From: Candidatus Desulfovibrio gallistercoris
GTDB lineage: Bacteria > Desulfobacterota > Desulfovibrionia > Desulfovibrionales > Desulfovibrionaceae
Length of the DNA stretch: 64,000 nucleotides
Assembly (NCBI GenBank): GCA_019118745.1
Contig: DWYJ01000017.1
Coordinates: forward strand, 1-64,000
Direction of reading: 5' to 3'
This document shows, piece by piece, positions 35,718 to 42,781 of this stretch; the first letter of the stretch is position 1; every line of letters starts with the position of its first letter. A program made the translations under genes and the position numbers. Under the pieces are notes generated by a model. The model was not told the DNA's origin. It saw nothing but the letters and a program-made list of their open reading frames with translations, and did not search any database.

Positions 35718-37390
35718 GTCGCACTTTCGTTCGCCAGCGTGACGTGCAGCTGGGTATAGTTGTTGAGCAGGGAGAACTCGGAAAGCAGATCGTCCAGCGC
35801 GCTGCAGAACAGGTAGGCGTCTCCGGCGGAGGTGAAGCCCTCCCGGTTCAGGGCCAGGTGCAGTTCATAGCCGCGCAGCAGGCGGCCGCGGAAAAGCCGT
35901 TCCCGGGGGACGGAAAAGAAACCGTTCACGGCGTCGCAGCGGCGGCGGTTGGCCATGAAGAGTTCGGGAGCGCTCTCCGGCGGCGGCAGATAGAGGGAGA
36001 GCAGGCCGCGCAGGGCCTGCGGCGAGGCCAGCGAGAGCAGGTTGGCATTGATGTGGCCCACGAAGCGCCAGAGCAGCGACTCGTCCCGCGGGCGCGGCAG
36101 CGTGGGGGTGGGCGCAAGGATGTTGCGGAAACTGGCCAGACTGGGGGAGCTGTCCGTGGCTTCGCAGATGTCCCCCACCTGAAGACGGGCGGGCTGCGCC
36201 GTATTGCAGCAGCGCAGATGGAGCGCCAGGGTGAAGGGCTGCGTGTCCATGACCGCGTCCCGCCGGTAGAGGGGCATGATGAGATGCTCCGGCTCGCCGC
36301 TCACGGGCGACAGGCGGCAGCGGATCTGGTACAGCCCGCCCGCCCGTTGCGGATCGCCGGCCTCGAAGCTGGTGAAGGTCTCCGTGCGGCCGCCGGGGAA
36401 GAGGGCCGTGGCCTGCTCCACGGAAAGGATATCCAGCGTGCGGCGCACGCCGTCCTGCGGGCGCAGGACGTACTCTTCCTGCGTATGGGTGACGTTGACC
36501 GGCTCGGAGGAGACCCGGCAGATGTTGCTGGCGGGGAAGACGTTGAGCTGGAAGGCGTCTTCCCGAAACTGCACGTTGCGCACGGCCTCGCCCTGCAGAT
36601 GGAAGCGCAGTTCGCAGGCTACGGCGTCGGACGGCAGCGTCAGCCGCTCCAGCCCCTGCAGGTGGAAGAACAGCAGCTGCTGCGGCTGGAGGAAATAGCG
36701 GTGCAGGGCCATGTAGGCGCGGGCCAGTCCGCGCCCGGCGGCAAGGCGGCCGTCATGGGAGGGGACGGAAAGCGGTTGCAGGGCGTCCGCGGGCAGGGTC
36801 TGGACGGCATGGCCCGTGACGGCTTCTACGCGGCGCAGCCCCTGCCGTAGCGCATGGTACTGCTGCACGGCCTCGGCATAGGGCGCGGCAAGATAGAGGC
36901 GCAGGGGCATGCCGCGCAGGGACGAGAGGGGGACACTGCCCTGAAGATGCAGGGAAAGGACGAGGGAGGTCTCGTTGCGGCGCTCGCAGGTCGTCCCGTG
37001 GATATGCAGGGGCAGGACGTCCGCCTCGGCATCCAGCGTGTAGATGCAGGGGACGCCGTCCACGGGGCGGGAGGCAAGCTCCGTGCCGCGCGGCAGATGC
37101 AGCGGTTCGCGCAGATCCTGGCGCGGCGTGAAGGCCATGAGGGTCGTGGAGGGCGTGGGCAGGACGGCGTGGGGGAAGGTCAGTCGCAGCAGCGTCTGGA
37201 GCAGTTCCGGGGCCGTCTGATCCAGCCGTTGCCGGACGCGCCCGCACAGATAGGCCACGCCTTCGAGGATGCGTTCCACATCGGGGTCCGCGCCGGGCTG
37301 CATCATGGGGGCCAGCGCCGGATAACGCCGCCCGAAGGCCTGCGCATCCTCGCGCAGGACGGAGAGTTCTCGCTGATAATAGCTGTCCAT
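35675..37390 (-). CDS. tssF: T6SS baseplate protein TssF
   Basis: A 571-residue TssF (ImpG/VasA). It starts MDSYYQRELSVLREDAQAFG and has the family-typical RRYPALAPMMQPGADPDVER, LEGVAYLCGRVRQRLDQTAP and, near the C-terminus, LNREGFTSAGDAYLFCSALD. It is a main wedge protein of the T6SS baseplate. The gene ends 43 bases inside tssG and follows the small periplasmic unknown by six bases. Length is normal for the family. Confidence 0.95.
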   Translation of the reverse strand: MDSYYQRELSVLREDAQAFGRRYPALAPMMQPGADPDVERILEGVAYLCGRVRQRLDQTAPELLQTLLRLTFPHAVLPTPSTTLMAFTPRQDLREPLHLPRGTELASRPVDGVPCIYTLDAEADVLPLHIHGTTCERRNETSLVLSLHLQGSVPLSSLRGMPLRLYLAAPYAEAVQQYHALRQGLRRVEAVTGHAVQTLPADALQPLSVPSHDGRLAAGRGLARAYMALHRYFLQPQQLLFFHLQGLERLTLPSDAVACELRFHLQGEAVRNVQFREDAFQLNVFPASNICRVSSEPVNVTHTQEEYVLRPQDGVRRTLDILSVEQATALFPGGRTETFTSFEAGDPQRAGGLYQIRCRLSPVSGEPEHLIMPLYRRDAVMDTQPFTLALHLRCCNTAQPARLQVGDICEATDSSPSLASFRNILAPTPTLPRPRDESLLWRFVGHINANLLSLASPQALRGLLSLYLPPPESAPELFMANRRRCDAVNGFFSVPRERLFRGRLLRGYELHLALNREGFTSAGDAYLFCSALDDLLSEFSLLNNYTQLHVTLANESATWSWTPHLGTRPLI

Positions 37391-37396
37391 AGCGCC

Positions 37397-38005
37397 TCAG
37401 AAGTGGGCTTCCTGTTGCTTGCGCCGCGCCTGTTCCTGTGCGGCGGCGGTCTCGTCGAGGTGCCGCTCGTCCTGCTCCTGCGCGGCGGCGCTTTTCCGCA
37501 GGGCCTCGGGATCTTCCAGCCGCAGGCGGGCCGTGCCGCGCGTGTTGGTCATGCTCAGGCGCACGCCGCCGGCGAACCGGCGCGCGTAGTCGCCGAAGCC
37601 CGCTCCCACGGCGTCCCCCTGCCGCTGTACGGCCCCCAGGCCGAAACGCTCCCTGGCGGCGGCATAGAAGGCCTCTCCGGCCCTGCCCTCGATCTCCCAG
37701 GCGGCGACGCGGCGTTCCGGCCCGCACAGCCAGATGTCCGCCCGGCGCATGGCCGCATCCGGCGCGGCATGCTCGAAGCGTTCCACCACGCAGCCCCCGT
37801 CAAGACGCATCTCCCGCGAGCGATAGCCGGCCTCGCGCATACGGGCATGCACGGCGGCGGTCTGATCGCCCAGCCGGATGCCGAAGGCGGCGGGGGCGGG
37901 CGGCGGCGCGTCCGCTGCCGGAACGGGCAGGGCGAAGGCCAGCAGCGGGAGCAGGCAGGCAGCGCCGCACGACCATGCGCCGCGCTTAGGCACGGTCTCC
38001 CCCAT
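37397..38005 (-). CDS. T6SS-linked exported protein of unknown function
   Basis: A 202-residue protein I cannot assign. The start at 38005 gives a type I signal peptide (SCGAACLLPLLAFALPVPAA then DA, probable cleavage near residue 30), so the mature form should be periplasmic. The body has FGIRLGDQTAAVHARMREAG, Cys-containing strands and a charged, Gln/Glu-rich helical tail (AAAQEQDERHLDETAAAQEQ). The gene overlaps vgrG by 20 bases and precedes tssF. Being encoded directly after vgrG and exported to the periplasm, it could be the immunity protein for a VgrG-borne effector; this is a hypothesis. Confidence 0.68.
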   Translation of the reverse strand: MGETVPKRGAWSCGAACLLPLLAFALPVPAADAPPPAPAAFGIRLGDQTAAVHARMREAGYRSREMRLDGGCVVERFEHAAPDAAMRRADIWLCGPERRVAAWEIEGRAGEAFYAAARERFGLGAVQRQGDAVGAGFGDYARRFAGGVRLSMTNTRGTARLRLEDPEALRKSAAAQEQDERHLDETAAAQEQARRKQQEAHF

Positions 38006-41000
38006 CGAACAGATCCTGCAACGCCGCGGCCAACGTGTCTTCGGGCTGGTCGTTCTCCTGCTGCTGGATAAACTGTTCCGCCGCCTGCACGGGCGCATCG
38101 CCCTGCTCTTCAACGGGGGCGTTTGCCCCCGTGATCTTGATTGCCCCGTTGCCGAGCGTCAGGATGCCGTTCCCTGCGCCCTTGATCTGGTTGCCGGAAA
38201 ACATGATGTCCGCCAGCGAGATATTCCCGTTGGCAGGCTCCAGCGAGATGCCCCTGGCGGAACAGGTGATCTTTGAGCCCTTTCCTTCAAGGCAGGCCGT
38301 GTCCGCTTCGAGGATGAGCTTGGCCTCACTCGTGCTCATGGTGGCGAAAGCGTTCTTCATGTCAAGGCGCGCCGTCGGCTTTTGCACGTTGGCGGGTTTG
38401 CAGGTCACGGCAAGCGATGTGGGCGTAAAAATCGCCTGTGTGGCGGCGGAGCTGTTGGTCGAGGCCTGACTGCGCAGGATAAGCCGGCCCTGATCGTGCT
38501 TTGTTGCCAGGAGCAGGGCAATTTTTTGGAGATTCGACAGGCGTTGCAAGGTGATGGCGCTCTGCCCGCTGGTCAGGGTCAGTTGCTTGTCGGCCGTGAT
38601 GCGGGCATTTTCCTCACTGTGCTGATAGGACCAGCGGTTGCGCCTGAACTCCAGCTCCGTGGTGTCGGCAAGGAAGGTGGCCCGTTGGCGGATGTAGTCG
38701 CCGCGCCGTGTCGTCGTGTCATCCTTGATGCGCCATTTCAGATGGTCTATTTCCCGCATGAAGTCCGTGGCGTGTCCTTGCTGGATCTCCAGGCCCCAGG
38801 CGTTTGCCTTCGCCATCGCGTCATTCGCATTGAAGGGGGAGGAAAAAGGCGTGAGGATGCCGATGTCGCCGGGGGCCTCTCCCGGCGCGTAGCCCTCCAG
38901 CTTGCCCAGGGCGTCGGTCGTCGTTTTGGTGTACTTCTTGTGGTGGAGAGCCATCGCCGGGGAATCCGGCCGCGGCAGATCGCGGGTGTTGCGCAGGATG
39001 CCGCGCTGGGAATGCATGGCGATGGAATCCCGCGCCGTCATGGTGATGTTGGCGTCGTCGGTGCGCAGCAGGATGCCGCCCAGCGTGTTGGTTTTTTCGT
39101 AACCCTGTACGAAAAGCACCAGAGAGACCAGTTCCGGGATGAGCGCGAGTACGTCGTCCGTAATGAAGGTCCGTACGGCGTCGATCTTGTTGTTGTAGAA
39201 GTAGGCGGCATCGTTCGGGTGGTCTTTGCCGCAGCAGTCCTGCCAGGCTTTTTCCAGCGCGGTCAGGCTGGCGCTCAATTTCGCCTTATTCTGTTCCTGC
39301 TCGGCGATCTTGGATACGCAGCCCGCGACCGCGGCGTCCATCGTCGTTTTGTCGCCTGCCTCCTTGGTGGAGGCCTCGTACGTTTTCATGGCCTCACTGG
39401 CCGTATTTTTTTGGGTATCAATAGCTGAGTCGCAGGCGGCTATGGCTTTGACAAGGTCCGTGGCGACCTCCTCATAAGCGGCGCAACCAGATGCGATCTT
39501 CGCTGACCGGCCGCCGTCATTGTAGGCTGCATACACGTCCTTATCCATGTCGTACAGCGTCTTCATGGCCGTTTCCAGCGCATCGAGATAGACGGTCTTC
39601 GGGACGGCCGATCCGGCTTCCAGCCCAAGATTCGTTACGTCGGCAGCGCTCTTGAGAGCCAGCGACGTAAGGTAGGTGACCATGACGGACAGCAGTTCCG
39701 CCTTGTTGGGGAATATCTGCAGCAGCGATCTGGCCTCATCCGACTTGGCAAGAAGGGAGACGCCGTATTTCAACGGCGTCATCCCCTTGGATGACTGTAC
39801 TGAGGCGAAGGCGTTGAGAGCGGTCGCCAGCGCCTTCAGGCCGGTGCTGCTCCATGCGGCGACCTCTTTCCCGACAGAGCCCCCGGCGACCGAGCTGCCC
39901 AGCGAGTCCGCGGCCGTGCTGCCCATATTGGCGAGCGCTTCAAAAAACGTCGTGAAGAAATAGGCGTGCCCGTAACCGTAGACGCCGTTGTTGAGCTTGT
40001 AGCCGCTGATCTGGGAAAGGCCGAAACTTGCGAGCTGCGTCATGCCGACGCCTGCGGTCTGCATGACGTTGGCCGAGGTGAGGATGGCGCTCTCCGTGGA
40101 ACCCGCCGCCAGGGTCAGACCGCTGCCCGCGGGCGTGGAGAGGGAGATGCCCTGTTTCTTGTCCGTGTCGTTGATGGTGATCTGGTTGCCGCCGGGGCTG
40201 CGCAGGCCCTGGAAATTGGCATTGCCCGCGCCGGAGATGCTGCCCGTCTCGCCGTTGGCCAGCGCGCCGCCGATGACCGGCAGGTCGGGATTGCCGTCAA
40301 CGAAGGAGACGAGCACTTCCGTTCCCGGCAGCAGGGGCAGGCCGAGGCCGCTGTCCTTGCCCACCTGCGGCTGGGCGCGGCGTATCCAGCAGCTGGCATT
40401 GCCGCCCGTCCTGCCGGAGATGTCAAAGGGAAAGGTCAGCTTGTAGCGGCCGTATTCGTCCATCTCCGCCCGTGCCCCGGTGCTGTCCCCGGCCACGAAG
40501 GCCCGCAGCACGCCGGGGATGCGGCTGCGCGGGGCCGTGCGCGCCGGGCGGTAGGGCACGTCCGCCTCCATGCAGGTGAAGGTGTTGCGGTAATAGAGGC
40601 GCTCGCCGGGTTCGCGCAGGGGGATGCCCAGCCCCAGGGAAAGGAAAGCATCCTGCCGTCCTTCGTGGGTGACTTCCGTGACGAGGTAATCCCGGTTGAA
40701 GGGATCGCTGTAATGTCTGTCCAGCCGGAATATCCGGCCCGGCCGCAGCACGGGCGCGGAGCTTGCGCCGTGGAAAAGGCGGCCCCGGCAGCGCAGTTCC
40801 TCCGCGCGGATGCCGGCCAGCCGGTTGGCCTCGTTGTCGTTGTCCACATATTCATTGCTCAGGTAGACGTCGCCCAGGCCGTTGCCGTCCACATCCGCCA
40901 TGCCCACCACGGGCTTGTTGGGATTGCGCCAGTCATAGCTGCGCAGCACCACCCGGCGCGGCAGCGGCGTCTGGGTCAGGGCAAAGGAGACGATGACCTC

Positions 41001-41645
41001 TTCCCGCACATCTCCTTCCAGGCCGGAGGCGGGAGAATAGGACAGCCGGGGGACATCGTCCGTGCTGTGCGACTGCGGCGCATCGGCAAAGATGACCTTG
41101 TCCGCGCCGTCCTTTTCCTCGAAATAGAAGTACGCGCCCTGCTCCTCCATGCGCCAGCACATGTAGTCATAGAGTGTCTCCTGATGCTGCATGGCGAATT
41201 CGGGAGCGGGGTAGTCCTGCGCCGTCAGGCGGAATTCGTGCGGGAAGCTGAAGAACGGCTGCGAGGACATGAGCTCGCGCAGCACGTCCTCCAGCTTTTT
41301 GCCCAGAAAGATGGCGCTTTGCCGTATCTGGCTCAGTTTCCAGAAGGTCGGGCGCAGCCGCACGGCATAGTAGGCATAGCCGTTGAAAAAGCCCCGCTGC
41401 TCGACCGCCGCGGGATAGCCGGAAAAGACGGCCGGTTCGGCGTCGCCGTCCCGCAGCACTTCGAAGCGGCAGGGAGCGGCCAGCAGGGCCCCGGTGTCCA
41501 CGGCGGCGTCGGCGCACACGAGGTCGATCTGAAAGTCGAAGAGCCGGTGCAGTCCCTCTACGCCACGAAAGCCCACGACATGGAAGGGCTCGCTGCTCTG
41601 ATGCGTCGAGAAGAAACGGAAACGTTCGGTCAGCGTGGTCGGCAT
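37986..41645 (-). CDS. vgrG: VgrG spike protein with inserted helical domain
   Basis: A 1219-residue VgrG. Residues 1-350 match the gp27-like part (FHVVGFRGVEGLHRLFDFQI, PEFAMQHQETLYDYMCWRME, EEQGAYFYFEE) and 380-500 the gp5-like OB fold and start of the beta helix (CWIRRAQPQVGKDSGLGLPL, GTEVLVSFVDGNPDLPVIGG). Residues about 525-852 break the beta helix with an Ala-rich, mostly helical stretch containing hydrophobic and Gly/Ser-rich segments. Strand repeats return near 853-890 and again at 1010-1180. Ordinary VgrGs are about 600-800 residues. The insert is unrecognised and may be an effector or a structural loop. AAGGA precedes the ATG; the exported unknown follows. Confidence 0.93.
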   Translation of the reverse strand: MPTTLTERFRFFSTHQSSEPFHVVGFRGVEGLHRLFDFQIDLVCADAAVDTGALLAAPCRFEVLRDGDAEPAVFSGYPAAVEQRGFFNGYAYYAVRLRPTFWKLSQIRQSAIFLGKKLEDVLRELMSSQPFFSFPHEFRLTAQDYPAPEFAMQHQETLYDYMCWRMEEQGAYFYFEEKDGADKVIFADAPQSHSTDDVPRLSYSPASGLEGDVREEVIVSFALTQTPLPRRVVLRSYDWRNPNKPVVGMADVDGNGLGDVYLSNEYVDNDNEANRLAGIRAEELRCRGRLFHGASSAPVLRPGRIFRLDRHYSDPFNRDYLVTEVTHEGRQDAFLSLGLGIPLREPGERLYYRNTFTCMEADVPYRPARTAPRSRIPGVLRAFVAGDSTGARAEMDEYGRYKLTFPFDISGRTGGNASCWIRRAQPQVGKDSGLGLPLLPGTEVLVSFVDGNPDLPVIGGALANGETGSISGAGNANFQGLRSPGGNQITINDTDKKQGISLSTPAGSGLTLAAGSTESAILTSANVMQTAGVGMTQLASFGLSQISGYKLNNGVYGYGHAYFFTTFFEALANMGSTAADSLGSSVAGGSVGKEVAAWSSTGLKALATALNAFASVQSSKGMTPLKYGVSLLAKSDEARSLLQIFPNKAELLSVMVTYLTSLALKSAADVTNLGLEAGSAVPKTVYLDALETAMKTLYDMDKDVYAAYNDGGRSAKIASGCAAYEEVATDLVKAIAACDSAIDTQKNTASEAMKTYEASTKEAGDKTTMDAAVAGCVSKIAEQEQNKAKLSASLTALEKAWQDCCGKDHPNDAAYFYNNKIDAVRTFITDDVLALIPELVSLVLFVQGYEKTNTLGGILLRTDDANITMTARDSIAMHSQRGILRNTRDLPRPDSPAMALHHKKYTKTTTDALGKLEGYAPGEAPGDIGILTPFSSPFNANDAMAKANAWGLEIQQGHATDFMREIDHLKWRIKDDTTTRRGDYIRQRATFLADTTELEFRRNRWSYQHSEENARITADKQLTLTSGQSAITLQRLSNLQKIALLLATKHDQGRLILRSQASTNSSAATQAIFTPTSLAVTCKPANVQKPTARLDMKNAFATMSTSEAKLILEADTACLEGKGSKITCSARGISLEPANGNISLADIMFSGNQIKGAGNGILTLGNGAIKITGANAPVEEQGDAPVQAAEQFIQQQENDQPEDTLAAALQDLFDGGDRA

Positions 41646-41809
41646 GGTATGTCCTTGGTGGAAGAAGGGAAGTGCGGCGGGCTTGCCTCGTCCCCGTCAC
41701 TTCCCTTGCTCAAAGTGCGCTGGGAAGGGGTGGGGGGCTTGAGGGGAAGGATCACGGGAACACCTTTTCTCGCTCCGCGCCGAAAGGGCTGGGCCCTCCC
41801 GCGCTGGCG

Positions 41810-41952
41810 GCGACCGAAAGGCGGCCCGCAGGCCGTGCCTGTTTGGCGACACAGGAGCCTTACAGGCATCGACAGCAGAGCGCGACCGAAAGGCGGCCCA
41901 CAGGGCCGTGCCCGTTAGGCGACGCAGGAGCCTTACGGGCATCGACAGCAGA
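41810..41952 (+). repeat. T6SS-cluster 72-bp repeat, two direct copies
   Basis: Two head-to-tail copies begin at 41810 and 41882, a period of 72 bases. Shared blocks are GCGACCGAAAGGCGGCCC, GGCCGTGCC, GTTAGGCGAC (GTTTGGCGAC in copy 1), CAGGAGCCTTAC, GGCATCGACAGCAGAGCG. A third, inverted copy is at 31736-31804. The surrounding 356-base gap (41646-42001) between tssH-side genes and vgrG also holds the TC/GA-rich block at 41698-41752 and a GTCCCCTTCCCCC tail at 41961. No credible gene is present. Confidence 0.85.
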
Positions 41953-42001
41953 GCGAGGGGGTCCCCTTCCCCCAAAAAATAGCGAATAGAGTCAGCAGGC
42001 C

Positions 42002-42781
42002 CTAGCAAAGCGGCAGCACGAAGAGGTCCGCCGCGTCGCCGTCGGGGAGCGGGCCAAAGACCAGCGCATCGGGCAGACCGTCCAGACGGACGAAATAGCT
42101 GTCGGCCGGGGTCAGGCGGTTGCCCGTCCCCCAGGCGGTGAATTCCCGTTCGTTCGCCGTGAGCTTCAGCCCGCGAAGGGGGTGATGCAGGGTGCAGCGC
42201 TGGGGGATGATCCCGGCCTGTCCCACGCCGTGCGCGTCGGGCGCGCAGCCGCAGGCTCCCAGCAGCACGCCTTCCCACGGGTCCTGCGCCGGGCCGCACT
42301 CCAGCCAGAGGCCGAGGCCGGGCCGGGCATGGACGGCAAGGCGGTAGGGCGACGCAGCAGGAGTCCCCGGCGTATGCAGGCGGGCGATGGCTCTGGCCCC
42401 GATATTTTTGCTGACCACGTCCGCATCGGCCAGCGGGAGCGGCAGCGCCGGCAGCTCGCCGCCGGAGGGGGCCAGCAGGATGGGCAGGGGGCGGCCCGCC
42501 TCCTCCCGCCGCGACTGCTGCGCGCCCAGCGCCGTGAGCGCCAGCCCCCGCAGGAGCTCCTTGCGGGCGAAGGACGCCGCGTTGCCGGCGATGAGCCATG
42601 CCCCGCAGTCGGGGCGGCAGACCTCCGCCAGCAGCGGGGCCAGCGCCTGCGCATCGGGGATGCCCGTCAGAAAATGCGCCTGACAGTCGGCCCCGAGGCG
42701 GGAGATCTCGCCGCCCAGCGAGCGGGCAAGGGGCTCATTCTCTTCAAGCAGGGTCAGGAGGAGGGAGGGACGTCTGCTCAT
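42002..42781 (-). CDS. T6SS-linked protein of unknown function
   Basis: A 259-residue, probably cytoplasmic protein that I do not recognise. The first half looks like an alpha/beta domain (LLLTLLEENEPLARSLGGEI, GAWLIAGNAASFARKELLRG, PLPILLAPSGGELPALPLPL). The second half is beta-rich with several Cys (GVLLGACGCAPDAHGVGQAG) and ends in a hydrophobic strand (FVLPLC). The start overlaps the tssH stop by four bases (ATGA), so the two are translationally coupled, and vgrG follows after the 72-bp repeats. A role near ClpV or VgrG is suggested by position only. Confidence 0.68.
   Translation of the reverse strand: MSRRPSLLLTLLEENEPLARSLGGEISRLGADCQAHFLTGIPDAQALAPLLAEVCRPDCGAWLIAGNAASFARKELLRGLALTALGAQQSRREEAGRPLPILLAPSGGELPALPLPLADADVVSKNIGARAIARLHTPGTPAASPYRLAVHARPGLGLWLECGPAQDPWEGVLLGACGCAPDAHGVGQAGIIPQRCTLHHPLRGLKLTANEREFTAWGTGNRLTPADSYFVRLDGLPDALVFGPLPDGDAADLFVLPLC

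Noticed and set aside
41810..41952. Possible CRISPR-like array (two direct repeats)
   Set aside because: The units are 72 bases, adjacent with no spacers, only two in tandem, and no cas gene is in the window.
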